Origin: Planctomycetota bacterium
Lineage (GTDB): Bacteria; Planctomycetota; Phycisphaerae; WQYP01
DNA length: 17,864 nucleotides
Direction: 5' to 3'
Assembly (NCBI GenBank): GCA_021798635.1
Contig: JAJZGH010000084.1
Location: forward strand, 1 to 17,864
The notes below the pieces were generated by a model that saw nothing but the letters and a program-made list of their open reading frames with translations, made no database searches and was not told the origin of the DNA. This document shows positions 7,218 through 15,432 of this stretch, in pieces. Position 1 is the first letter of the stretch. The number at the start of each line of letters is the position of its first letter. A program made the position numbers and the translations under genes.

Positions 7218-8363
7218 ATGAATGACGCGAAGATTTCCATCTTGGATTTATCCCCCGGGGACCTGCAGGCCCAAACTGCGGAATTTGGAATGCCGAAATA
7301 TCGGGCGGCGCAAATTATTGAATGGATTTACAAAAAGCGGGCCGCATCCTTTGAGCAGATGACCAATCTTTCGCTTAACGACCGAGCCATGCTGGCGGAA
7401 CACTATACGCTGTTTACCGGTGAAATGACCCGGCAGGTGCGGGCCTCGGATGAAACCGAGAAAATACTGATCCGCTGGGCCGATGGCGGATTGACCGAAA
7501 GCGTGATGATTCCCTCCGATGATGATCGCACCGATGATCAGGGCAACATCACCGTGGCACATCGGCGAACCGCCTGCCTTTCCACGCAAGTAGGCTGCCC
7601 GGTGGGATGTGTGTTCTGCGCCAGCGGATTGCAGGGGCTTAAAAATAACCTGCGGCCGGGGCAGATTGTGGAACAGGCTTTGCGGTTAACGGCCTTGCTG
7701 CCTGAAAAAATGCGGCTAAGCAATGTGGTGTTTATGGGAATGGGCGAGCCGCTGGCGAATTTTGACGCCACGGTTACTGCGATTCGCATCCTGATGGCGG
7801 ACTGGGGGTTGAAAATCGGCGGGCGGAAAATTACCGTCAGCACGGTTGGGCTGCCGCCGCAGATTAAACAATTGGCTGATACCGGTCTTCCCGTGACACT
7901 GGCGGTAAGCCTGCACGCGCCAAATGACGCATTGCGCAAGCGCATCATTCCCTGGGCACGCGGTATAACCATTGCGGCAATTGTGGAAGCGGGGCAATAT
8001 TATTTTCAGACGACCGGACGGGAATTAACGCTGGAATATATCATGCTCGACGGGGTTAATACGTTGCCGGAACATGCCGGTGAATTGGCGGTTATTGCCA
8101 AAAAGCTGCGGGCCAATGTGAATTTGATTTATTACAACGAGGTGCCGGAGTTGCCGTTCCGCAGGCCATCCGGAAAAACAATGCTGGAATTTCAAACCGC
8201 CTTGCGCGGCAGCGGAGTGAATGTGCATGTGCGGCGCAGCCGCGGCCGGGACATCGCCGCCGCCTGCGGCCAACTGGCCCGGCAGGACACGACCCGTCCG
8301 ATAACTTTGACTGTTTCATCCGGTGCGGAGCCGCCCGCATCCGGCGAATCTGAAGGGTCCTAA
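7218..8363 (+). CDS. rlmN: Dual-specificity rRNA/tRNA adenine C2 methyltransferase RlmN
   Basis: RlmN is a radical-SAM enzyme that methylates C2 of A2503 in 23S rRNA and A37 in some tRNAs. This 381-residue protein has the iron-sulfur motif C-P-V-G-C-V-F-C (Cys127, 131, 134). Cys120 and Cys350 match the two cysteines that take part in methyl transfer and resolution in the characterised enzyme. G-M-G-E-P-L at 174-179 is the usual GEP motif, and VSTVG/SLHAP segments follow as expected. After Cys350 a 31-residue Ser/Pro-rich tail is non-conserved. ATG 7218 is preferred to an in-frame TTG at 7212, because 7212 directly abuts the -10 box and would lie upstream of the predicted transcript start. Clindamycin/chloramphenicol-resistance Cfr is a relative, but the sequence and housekeeping context fit RlmN. 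Confidence 0.95.
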   Translation: MNDAKISILDLSPGDLQAQTAEFGMPKYRAAQIIEWIYKKRAASFEQMTNLSLNDRAMLAEHYTLFTGEMTRQVRASDETEKILIRWADGGLTESVMIPSDDDRTDDQGNITVAHRRTACLSTQVGCPVGCVFCASGLQGLKNNLRPGQIVEQALRLTALLPEKMRLSNVVFMGMGEPLANFDATVTAIRILMADWGLKIGGRKITVSTVGLPPQIKQLADTGLPVTLAVSLHAPNDALRKRIIPWARGITIAAIVEAGQYYFQTTGRELTLEYIMLDGVNTLPEHAGELAVIAKKLRANVNLIYYNEVPELPFRRPSGKTMLEFQTALRGSGVNVHVRRSRGRDIAAACGQLARQDTTRPITLTVSSGAEPPASGESEGS

Positions 8364-8501
8364 GGCATGACGCTCAAGTAGCTACCTGAAAATTCGATTG
8401 ATGGACCCGCGCATAACCGCAGGCGAACCATCGCTTGCCTTCCGCCAATGATGCGTGCATGATAATGACATCCATTGCCAAGCCTCAAGAGTGCTTGCAA
8501 A

Positions 8502-8588
8502 GGAGAGATGGCTGAGCGGCTGAAGGCGCCGGTTTCGAAAACCGGTTAGGGCGCAAGTCCTACTAGGGTTCGAATCCCTATCTCTCCG
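8502..8588 (+). tRNA. tRNA-Ser (anticodon CGA)
   Basis: The acceptor arm GGAGAGA (8502-8508) pairs perfectly with TCTCTCC (8581-8587), followed by G as discriminator, typical of serine tRNAs. The anticodon stem CCGGT/ACCGG (8529-8533, 8541-8545) encloses loop TTCGAAA with anticodon CGA at 8536-8538, reading UCG. The T arm contains GGTTCGAATCC. A long variable arm lies between (TAGGGCGCAAGTCCTA region), as expected for tRNA-Ser. The 3' CCA is not encoded and must be added afterwards. Upstream, GATAAT at 8461-8466 could be a -10 box, but no good -35 box is spaced to it. Confidence 0.97.
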
Positions 8589-8772
8589 TTTTGGGGGGGA
8601 ATTGGAATCCGGGGGGGAAATTGAGAACAAATCGTGACGGGTTGAAGTGTATCGTGGGATCAGATTATATTCCGCGTTGAACTCAACGCTGCCGCATTGA
8701 GTTAAGGGGACGCCGGTACATTAAACCTGATTGTCGCGGGGGCGTCGTGGTTGGGTGCTGACGTGCGGACGG
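8589..8772. other. Intergenic region with G-tracts and inverted repeats
   Basis: Just after the tRNA, two runs of seven Gs with similar flanks occur within about 35 bp (8593-8625). Further on, CGTTGA, AC, TCAACG (8675-8688) forms one small palindrome. AACTCAA (8680-8686) can instead pair with TTGAGTT (8697-8703) across a 10-nt loop, so the two hairpins are mutually exclusive. Neither has a T-tract on either strand, so a simple intrinsic terminator is not supported. No gene is seen. Confidence 0.4.
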
Positions 8773-9939
8773 TTATTTTCCCTTCGGTTGGGGGGAAATA
8801 TCTTTTAATTGCACATTGCGGAAAAAGGCGTTGCCGGGATTCAGGTAGGAGTAAAAGTCGATGCGTACCCAGCGAATGGGGAATTTTTTTCTCATGCCTT
8901 TAAGTGATTGCGGCGTAAAGTCGATTCCGGTCTGACTCCATCCGGTGTTTTTTTTAACCGGCAAAACCTGACAGCGGTAAATCTCCCGCCGTTGGCTTGC
9001 GGGATTGTTGGGGCTGCTGAATTGGTCCGGGCTGTAGTCAAAACCGTTGATAAAAATCCGAATCCGCGGGCCATCGCTGTGATATTGCACCATAAAACGG
9101 TACCGATGGCCCTGAGTCACGGGTATCCACGTACTTTCACATGCCAGACCGTTGTTTTGCGCTATGTTCAAATCAGTGCGGAGCATCAGGCAGTAGCCGC
9201 GGGCGGCTGGTGTAACGACGCTCTGTGGCACAACAGCGGCATGATTTGCAGCCAGCGTCTTTGCTCCAGGCTTGGAAATCAACGGAGGGTGATATTCCCG
9301 CTTCATCAGGAAAACATCCCAAGCCCGGGCACGGGAACCATTTTGCACCGCCCGGGCAAACTGCGAATCTTTTACCAGATTGGCTCGAGCGTCAAATATT
9401 TTTTTCAACGCGGCATTGGGATCAATTTGCCAGGATCGTACATGCTGAAACTGCAGGCTGCATAGATTGGTGAGCATCTTTTCGATGGTTAATCGCGGAC
9501 TGGTATTATTGGGAGGAATCGTCGCGGAAACGGTTCTGGTTAATGTTGTGCCAATAAACAATTCCAGCGTAAGCCGCCGCCCGGTGAGAAAGCCGGCGAC
9601 GGTCTGATCGGTCGCCAGTGATTTAATAACGGATTGAATAGTCGCGGTCGTGACCGGCGGTGTCCAGGGCAGTTGCAAGGCGTCGATCATCATGTTGACG
9701 TCATGGTCATCGACCCGCTTATAATGGCCGTTACGTGACATTTTTTTCGCCACGGCAAAGCGCATCCTGCCGGCCAAATTTCTGACGTTTCGGGTTGCGG
9801 GCACAAAGGGCAGCACGGCGAGACTTGGAAGTTTGGGTTGTGCGGCCCGGGCAGTGTTCATAACGCCGCACAGCAACATCGCGGAAAGCACCAGCACGCG
9901 AAGCGACTGCCTGTAAGAATAGCGTTTATGCCATTGCAT
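8773..9939 (-). CDS. Exported protein: AVLPF-type domain plus jelly-roll-like C-terminal domain
   Basis: I cannot name this 388-residue protein. It starts with a Sec signal: basic M-Q-W-H-K-R, a hydrophobic core at 14-26, and probable cleavage after A-R-A-A (about 33). Residues 38-135 begin L-P-S-L-A-V-L-P-F and look like the small alpha/beta domain of TolB-N/CsgG/FlgT-type envelope proteins. From about 190 to 385 the pattern E-S-T-W-I-P-V-T-Q-G-H-R-Y-R-F and a late R-W-V-R-I-D-F-Y-S-Y strand resemble a carbohydrate-binding-like beta-sandwich common in planctomycete secreted proteins. Both domain calls rest on pattern only. ATG 9939 is preferred to TTG 9984 because AAGGA precedes it by 8 nt and the signal peptide follows. 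It lies 73 nt after bamA and is probably co-transcribed; a TATAAT at 9995-9990 could add a promoter. Confidence 0.8.
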   Translation of the reverse strand: MQWHKRYSYRQSLRVLVLSAMLLCGVMNTARAAQPKLPSLAVLPFVPATRNVRNLAGRMRFAVAKKMSRNGHYKRVDDHDVNMMIDALQLPWTPPVTTATIQSVIKSLATDQTVAGFLTGRRLTLELFIGTTLTRTVSATIPPNNTSPRLTIEKMLTNLCSLQFQHVRSWQIDPNAALKKIFDARANLVKDSQFARAVQNGSRARAWDVFLMKREYHPPLISKPGAKTLAANHAAVVPQSVVTPAARGYCLMLRTDLNIAQNNGLACESTWIPVTQGHRYRFMVQYHSDGPRIRIFINGFDYSPDQFSSPNNPASQRREIYRCQVLPVKKNTGWSQTGIDFTPQSLKGMRKKFPIRWVRIDFYSYLNPGNAFFRNVQLKDISPQPKGK

Positions 9940-10012
9940 CAAGAGTATCCTTGCAAGTACTTCATGACCGGCTTGATAACCCAAAAGATATTATATCGCC
10001 CGGCGGCTCTGA

Positions 10013-12499
10013 TTACATCGGTATGCCCAGGGCGAAACTGATATATTCAATATGATCGTTTTGGTTATGGTGGATCGGGTACGCCAAGTCGATGCCCAGC
10101 GGCAGTTTTCCGAAGAAGGGCAGCACGACTCGGATTCCGATACCCGCATCCACGACCGTGGTGCCCAGATGCACGTTCGGCTCCACATCGCCGGCATCCA
10201 CGAATACGACGCCGCGCAAAACTTTCTTGTACACCGGGAAGTTTACCTCGGCGGTGGCCACGTCCATAAAGTTGCCGCCGATGCCGTCCTGCAGCGGACC
10301 GGATCGCGGGGTGACGCCCTGATAGGTGTAGCCGCGTAATGAGCCGATGCCGCCGGCATAAAAGCGTTCAAAAAATACCGACGTTCCCCAGGGAATAAAG
10401 CCGAAGTCGTTCTTCAACATCAGGACGGTTTTCTGGCCGAATAAATCGGTATAAAGCGTGTGATAATAGGTGCCGAAAATATTAAATTTCGTAAAGGTAT
10501 AGCCGCCGCCCATAGCCCCAAATTGTTCCATCGAAACGCCCGCCACCACGCCGCGGGTGGGGAAAATACTGCTGTTGGTATCATTAAATACGATGGCTGG
10601 TTTGATGCTGCTTAAGTAATGCGAGCCTGCCTGTGCAAAAATTTCCGCTGCCGCGTCAGGTTGGGTTGGATTAAATCCCGGTGGGCCGACATCGGTAATA
10701 TTGTTGACATTCACATCCTCCCAGCGGAACGCCATCGTTACTTCCAGATGGTTCGTGATTCGCCGCCCCAGCGTGACGCGATCACCCAGGCGATTAAGGT
10801 TGTACGTGTTGTAATACTCGGTAAAGTAATAAGCGCTGTTGCGGAAGCTGTAAGGGCTGTCCCACAGATAAGGCTCGCCAAAGGTAACGCGATATAATTG
10901 ATACACTGTTCCAGGTTCCAGCGTAATATTAAAATATTGGCCGTTGCCCTGAAAGGCCTGCCCCCGCAAAAATTCTCCCAGCGAGTGGGGGGTATCGGTG
11001 ATATCAAAATTTTTCTGCGTCACGCTGATCTGCCCGATCAGGCCGGCACTGGAGGACACGCCGGCACCGATCATAAATTGCGCCGTTTGTCCCTGATCCA
11101 GATTCACCAGAGCATTGCGGGTTTTGGGCTGGTGGCCGATGGGCGTAATATTGGCATGAGTAAAAAGCCCTAAATCCTGAATGCGGGAAGTGGATCTTCT
11201 CACGACGGTTGTGTCGTACAGCTTTCCCGGGTAAAGCCGTACTTGGCGGCGCACCACGTGATCTTCCACCTTGGCGTTGCCCCGAATAATAACCCGGCCT
11301 ACCTGATACGCCTGCCCCTCGGAAATCCGGATCACCAGATTCACCACGCCCTTTTGCGACGTGTACGCATAAGACGGAGCCACGCGACTGTATATGTAGC
11401 CGAGTTTTCCGTAGATGTCGGCAATTCGATCTTTCGTAGCTTCAATGAGGCCCCGATTATAATAGTGGCCCGGCGGCATGGTGACATTTTTTATCAGATC
11501 GGCGGTCGTTAATACGTGGTTGCCCTTAAAGATAATCTTGCCGATGCGATACCGCGTGCCGGGATGAATAATGTATTGCACCCGCACATGCTTAAAATCC
11601 GGCGTGTATTGCAAATTATAGGATGTCCGACAATCCAGAAAGCCCTTTTTCAGCCACAGATCCCGGAGCGTCGCTAAATCTGTTTCCAGATCCGAATGCT
11701 GTAATACACCATCGTGGATGGGAATAAGCCAGAATAATTTCCACCGGGCGGTCACGTCGGTTTTGAAATGCAAAAACCAGCTCGGATAGTAATTGTTTCC
11801 GACAAATGAAACTTTGCTGATATATACCCGCGGCCCTTCCGTGACATGGTATTGCACCAGGCCGTTGGCCAAAGCTTTTTGGTTAACGCTCACGCGCGCA
11901 AATAGAAATCCCTTGCTGTGATACAGGCGCACAATGTCATGCCGGTCGGTCTGAAAAATAAACGGATCCACGGCTCCGCCGGGATGAGCCATCAGTGAAT
12001 CCACTATTGCGTCGGTTTTAACATGCTCATTGCCAATGATTTCCACGGAGCGAATGACCGGCCGCTCTTTAACAATATAACGGACAATGACCTCATGATG
12101 TGCCGTGGGGATAACGTCCGCGCGTACCGAAGAAAATCTTCCCAGCGAGGCAATAGAGCGTACATCCACTCCGACTTCCGCGCGGTTATAACCCGAACCT
12201 GGTACCACACGAATCTGATTTTCAATCACCGCACGATCACTGGGAACGCTGCCGGAAATTTCAACTGATTTTACCGGCCAGCCGTTGAACGGGCTGGGCG
12301 TTTGTGGTTTTCTCAGCAAGTGATGCCGGGCGGGCTGGTTGCTTTTGTGCACGGCAGCCTTGGACGGAGTAGATACGGTTTGGGCTGACAGCAGGCCGCC
12401 GGTCATTAAAGCTGCAAGGCAGGCGCTCATCAGCAGGCAACGCCGGGCGTAAGCAGCCTGGGTCGGCGACCTTTGTTTAGCTATCCATTGAGCCTGCAT
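10013..12499 (-). CDS. bamA: Outer membrane protein assembly factor BamA (Omp85 family)
   Basis: BamA inserts beta-barrel proteins into the outer membrane. This 828-residue protein has a signal peptide (hydrophobic stretch about 22-40). Five POTRA repeats follow at about 75-148, 150-230, 231-320, 321-403 and 404-490, each opening with a V-x-I-x-G-N-like strand. A C-terminal 16-strand-type barrel domain extends to the end. The barrel carries G-S-L-R-G-Y in the position of the invariant V/L-R-G-F/Y lid-lock motif. The C terminus is F-A-L-G-I-P-M, ending in Met rather than the usual aromatic residue. Length is close to the E. coli protein (810). The number of POTRA repeats and full barrel favour BamA over TamA or two-partner FhaC. 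The ribosome site is weak (GGGA about 7 nt upstream). A second envelope gene follows in the same direction. Confidence 0.92.
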   Translation of the reverse strand: MQAQWIAKQRSPTQAAYARRCLLMSACLAALMTGGLLSAQTVSTPSKAAVHKSNQPARHHLLRKPQTPSPFNGWPVKSVEISGSVPSDRAVIENQIRVVPGSGYNRAEVGVDVRSIASLGRFSSVRADVIPTAHHEVIVRYIVKERPVIRSVEIIGNEHVKTDAIVDSLMAHPGGAVDPFIFQTDRHDIVRLYHSKGFLFARVSVNQKALANGLVQYHVTEGPRVYISKVSFVGNNYYPSWFLHFKTDVTARWKLFWLIPIHDGVLQHSDLETDLATLRDLWLKKGFLDCRTSYNLQYTPDFKHVRVQYIIHPGTRYRIGKIIFKGNHVLTTADLIKNVTMPPGHYYNRGLIEATKDRIADIYGKLGYIYSRVAPSYAYTSQKGVVNLVIRISEGQAYQVGRVIIRGNAKVEDHVVRRQVRLYPGKLYDTTVVRRSTSRIQDLGLFTHANITPIGHQPKTRNALVNLDQGQTAQFMIGAGVSSSAGLIGQISVTQKNFDITDTPHSLGEFLRGQAFQGNGQYFNITLEPGTVYQLYRVTFGEPYLWDSPYSFRNSAYYFTEYYNTYNLNRLGDRVTLGRRITNHLEVTMAFRWEDVNVNNITDVGPPGFNPTQPDAAAEIFAQAGSHYLSSIKPAIVFNDTNSSIFPTRGVVAGVSMEQFGAMGGGYTFTKFNIFGTYYHTLYTDLFGQKTVLMLKNDFGFIPWGTSVFFERFYAGGIGSLRGYTYQGVTPRSGPLQDGIGGNFMDVATAEVNFPVYKKVLRGVVFVDAGDVEPNVHLGTTVVDAGIGIRVVLPFFGKLPLGIDLAYPIHHNQNDHIEYISFALGIPM

Positions 12500-12844
12500 G
12501 AAAAATTCCCATATCCGGGTTTTTGCCGTCGTACCTGGTTCTTCCGCCGCTTTATGCGAATCGCGGGATCGTCATCCGCAGGTTCGATGATTCCCAATGC
12601 GCCTTCGCCCGGGACGTTCGCGAGTCTGACGGCACCGGTTGCACCATCAGAGTGAGCGTAGTCTATACGCAGTTGCTCAACTTGTGAATTCCCAGGAGCT
12701 GCTTTCGCCCGAATCCCCGATAACCGGATACAAAAACCCGTGCGACTGGGGGCAAGGCAGAGGCGACACTTCTAATATTTTCGTGTAAATTAATCCGTTG
12801 TCTTGACTATCAAGCCGGGCGGTCGGCAGGAAGGGCAGTTGGAA
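12500..12844. other. Divergent intergenic region between bamA and the pqiA-like gene
   Basis: Two envelope genes face away from each other here, so both promoters should lie in this stretch. I find no strong consensus promoter on either strand; TAATAT at 12773-12778 is a weak candidate -10 for the rightward gene. An open frame at 12473-12655 overlaps the start of bamA, has no ribosome site and is rejected. Confidence 0.4.
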
Positions 12845-13378
12845 TTGGCAAACGCAAAACGCAAATCACTGTCGCAATATTATCCCAAACGCCTGGATAT
12901 TGTGGTTTATCTGATTCTTCTGCTGGGACTGCTGGTGACCGCGCAATGCCTGCCCGTATTATCCATTAAGAAATTTATTTTCTGGAAAAGTCAGTATTCG
13001 TTATGGTCGGGAACCGTCGGCCTGTTGCGCGGGGGACATTACGGCCTGGGGTTGATTCTACTGACGTTTTCAATATTTTTCCCGTTTGCCAAGCTCTGCA
13101 TTTTGCTGGTGCTCTGGTTTGGAAAATTTACGGATGATCAGCGACTAAGCGCGTTTAAGTGGCTGGAAATTCTAGGACGCTGGTCCATGCTCGATGTGTT
13201 TGTCGTGGCGATGATCGTCGTCATTACCAAATCCGGCGGGGCATTAAAAGCATCGCCGGAAATCGGCATTTATTTCTTTGCAGTCGCAGTGCTTCTATCG
13301 CTGGTGGTAACGGTGCATATCCGCTCGCTGGCCCGCCGGGTGTCACCCAAAGCACGGCGCGCCTTGGCGGATGTGTAA
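12845..13378 (+). CDS. PqiA-like single-domain inner membrane protein
   Basis: This protein of 177 residues has about four membrane segments and matches the paraquat-inducible protein A domain. After the first segment comes C-L-P-V-L-S at its periplasmic end, then W-S-G-T-V-G-L-L, a second segment with P-F-A-K-L, and the family signature G-R-W-S-M-L-D-V-F-V-V-A. PqiA/YebS proteins accompany MCE proteins in lipid movement between inner and outer membranes. E. coli PqiA has two such domains with zinc-finger cysteines; this copy has one and no cysteine pair, and no MCE gene is adjacent. The longest frame starts at TTG 12803 without a ribosome site. I choose TTG 12845, with GGAAGGG (12829-12835) 9 nt upstream; TTG 12839 is also possible. 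The stop is 4 nt from that of the convergent AraC gene. Confidence 0.82.
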   Translation: MANAKRKSLSQYYPKRLDIVVYLILLLGLLVTAQCLPVLSIKKFIFWKSQYSLWSGTVGLLRGGHYGLGLILLTFSIFFPFAKLCILLVLWFGKFTDDQRLSAFKWLEILGRWSMLDVFVVAMIVVITKSGGALKASPEIGIYFFAVAVLLSLVVTVHIRSLARRVSPKARRALADV

Positions 13379-13382
13379 GCGG

Positions 13383-14348
13383 TCAAATAACATTGATTGG
13401 CAGCTTGAGGCGGGTGTTGCGGAACACGGTGGGATTGACCCCCTCATTTTTGCGAAATACCCGGCAAAAATAACCCTCGTCATCAAAGCCGCAGCGGAAT
13501 GCAATTTCCTTGAGTGTCAGGGTCGTTTCCAGAAGCAGCCGCCGGGCTTCCATCATACGGCGATTCTGAATTGCCTGGCTTAACGTAAGGCCCGTGGCAT
13601 GGCGGAAGGTTTGCCGCAGGTATACGCCGCTGTAGCGTAGCGACTTCACCACATCCGCCGGACCGATGGGTTCAAAAAAGTGGGCGTCAATATAAGCGCG
13701 GATGTTTTGTGCCAGGGCCGGTTCATGGGCGGATTTCTCGGAATCATGCTGTGCGGCCGCTTCCGAGAGAATCTGTAAAAGCAGCAGGTCCGCGCGCGGG
13801 TCATTCAGCGGGCCGGATTTCCAGTCATCACCGGCACCAAAATCGGATAAAAAGCGGTGAAATAATTCCTGCAAACGATCGGGGCGGGCGGGGGTGCCGA
13901 TCTGCGGCAACGTGGAAACCGCCGCACCTTTGCCCCCTGACCCGGAAATTGAAAAGTGCAGCCAGTAGAACGCAAGCCTGCGGTCATGAACCTGCACGCC
14001 GCCATGCTGGCGGTTTGGCCAGAGTAACAACGTCTGATTCGTATTAACTGTAAATTTCCGATCTTCTTCCCACATGGTCAATATTCCGCGCCGCACCAGA
14101 ATAAGTTCAAAGTCCGTGCGCACGTCATCGCGGTGCCGCCAGTTGCCGGGGCTTACAAATAGTCCGGCAAACAGGGCTCGCGCCGGTCGCGGTATTTTAA
14201 GTTCTAAAGTACATGTATCCATCTGCATGGCCATTCTAGTGCGGCGCGGGTGATTCGTCATGGTATTTACACGCCACTGATTATTCGGTGCCAGAGTTCT
14301 TTCCTTTTGTCCCACTGGCCGCTTCAAGGAATCGGCGAGCGGATACAT
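13383..14348 (-). CDS. AraC-family transcriptional regulator
   Basis: This 321-residue regulator has an N-terminal cupin-like sensor domain at about 58-140 (VRTDFELILVRRGILTM) and a C-terminal AraC double helix-turn-helix at about 212-315. The second helix-turn-helix carries the family pattern L-K-E-I-A-F-R-C-G-F-D-D-E-G-Y-F-C-R-V-F-R-K and a following N-P-T-V-F-R, close to the usual P-x-x-F/Y-R. Its start lies 10 nt after the stop of the GH43 gene on the same strand, so both are probably on one mRNA and the regulator likely responds to arabinose or an arabino-oligosaccharide. ATG 14348 has only a weak GGGG upstream and may rely on coupling. In-frame Met codons at residues 30 (14261), 39, 41 and 43 are alternatives, since the conserved fold begins after 45. 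Confidence 0.9.
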   Translation of the reverse strand: MYPLADSLKRPVGQKERTLAPNNQWRVNTMTNHPRRTRMAMQMDTCTLELKIPRPARALFAGLFVSPGNWRHRDDVRTDFELILVRRGILTMWEEDRKFTVNTNQTLLLWPNRQHGGVQVHDRRLAFYWLHFSISGSGGKGAAVSTLPQIGTPARPDRLQELFHRFLSDFGAGDDWKSGPLNDPRADLLLLQILSEAAAQHDSEKSAHEPALAQNIRAYIDAHFFEPIGPADVVKSLRYSGVYLRQTFRHATGLTLSQAIQNRRMMEARRLLLETTLTLKEIAFRCGFDDEGYFCRVFRKNEGVNPTVFRNTRLKLPINVI

Positions 14349-14358
14349 GTTGCCCCGA

Positions 14359-15399
14359 TCACCGGGTCAAGGGCGACGTTGCCGGCCAGAGCACCAGCCG
14401 CGGCCATTGAGAATCATTAAACACCAGCCGCATAATGCTTAGCTGCGACAAGCCGTGCAGGAGGCCGTTGTAAAAATGGCATGTGAAATAAAGGGTGCCA
14501 TGATCATCAAACACCCCCGCCTGCCCCGGCCCAATAAAGGGTCCGATGGTATCCAGAAAAAGCGTGCCCCCGCCTCGCAGCATATTGATTCCGCGCGCAT
14601 CAAAATAGGGACCGGTGATGTTCCGGCTGCGCCCGACTCGAATGTTATACGTGCTGTGGATTCCCCGGCAGCAGTAGCCCCAGTTCACAAATAGATAGTA
14701 CCAGCCGCCGTGCTGAAAAATCTGCGACGCTTCAATAGTTCTGTGCCATGCCAGAGAATAATTCTTCCTCCAGCGCCGGCTGGCAAGCCCGGTCTGCTCA
14801 TTAAGGCGGATAAGTTTAATTCCGGATGAAAATGAGCCGAACGACATCCAGAGCTGCCCGGTGGCGGTACGAATTACAGCCGGATCAATGGCATTAAAGC
14901 TGTCACGGCGATTCGAGCCGATCACCAATCCCCGATCCCGCCAGTGAAATTGTGGACTCTTCGGATCTAATGTGCGGTTGACCGCCAGACCAATTACCGA
15001 TCGCTTGGCCCCAAAAGTGGATACGGCATAGTAGAGCAAATAGCGGTTATGCAGAAATATGACATCCGGTGCCCAGGGAAAATTATGGTTACCTGGAACT
15101 GCCCGGTGCGCCCAGATGGGTAAATGCGCAAAGGCCCGCGGCCCCGGTTTCCAGTTTTTAAGATCCGTGGAATGATAGCTGATAATTCCCGGCCCGGTGG
15201 AAAAAAGCCAGAACTGATTTCCACACCGGATGATTGGCGAAGGATCATGGACATGAATTGGCCGCATGCCCAGGCGTTGGAGAATTTCCCGCGGACTGCC
15301 GGGCACCGCCGCAGCACCGGCCCGGTCCGGTTGGGTCGCAACCAACAGGGCCATGATTAACCCTGCCGCAATAGTATAAGCTGTGAAACTGCGGCTCAA
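14359..15399 (-). CDS. Secreted GH43 glycoside hydrolase, probable endo-1,5-alpha-L-arabinanase
   Basis: This enzyme should cut alpha-1,5-linked arabinan in plant pectin. The three GH43 catalytic residues are visible: Asp52 (HVHDPSP, general base), Asp172 (NAIDPAV, pKa modulator) and Glu223 (TIEASQ, acid). The segment N-W-G-Y-C-C-R-G-I-H-S-T-Y-N-I-R-V-G-R-S at 239-258 and G-G-G-T at 277-280 are typical of the arabinanase branch. His308 (TCHFYNG) fits the metal-site His of the five-blade propeller. A Gln stands in GPGQAG (291-296) where I would expect His, a possible substrate-site change. The open frame extends to 15549, but TTG 15399 is the likely start: AAAGGAG lies 6 nt upstream and a clean signal peptide follows (SFTAYTIAAGLIMALLVA, cleavage near A-G-A-A-A at 31). 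The mature enzyme is a single domain, exported to periplasm or medium. Confidence 0.9.
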   Translation of the reverse strand: MSRSFTAYTIAAGLIMALLVATQPDRAGAAAVPGSPREILQRLGMRPIHVHDPSPIIRCGNQFWLFSTGPGIISYHSTDLKNWKPGPRAFAHLPIWAHRAVPGNHNFPWAPDVIFLHNRYLLYYAVSTFGAKRSVIGLAVNRTLDPKSPQFHWRDRGLVIGSNRRDSFNAIDPAVIRTATGQLWMSFGSFSSGIKLIRLNEQTGLASRRWRKNYSLAWHRTIEASQIFQHGGWYYLFVNWGYCCRGIHSTYNIRVGRSRNITGPYFDARGINMLRGGGTLFLDTIGPFIGPGQAGVFDDHGTLYFTCHFYNGLLHGLSQLSIMRLVFNDSQWPRLVLWPATSPLTR

Positions 15400-15420
15400 T
15401 CGCTGCTCCTTTTGCAGGCC

Positions 15421-15432
15421 GTTTTGCAAAAC
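15421..15432. promoter_or_regulatory. 12-bp perfect palindrome in the arabinanase leader
   Basis: GTTTTGCAAAAC is its own reverse complement and lies 22 nt upstream of the chosen TTG start of the GH43 gene, just before its ribosome site. TGCAAAA recurs between it and the ribosome site. A few such palindromes are expected by chance in a window this size, so only the position makes it a candidate operator. Confidence 0.3.

Noticed and set aside
8664..8669. Minus-strand TATAAT as a promoter
   Set aside because: No -35-like hexamer at 16-18 bp and no gene downstream of it on that strand before the tRNA.
8908..9465. Forward open frame of 185 codons
   Set aside because: Antisense to the exported-protein gene, which has a signal peptide, a ribosome site and domain-like patterns; this frame has none.
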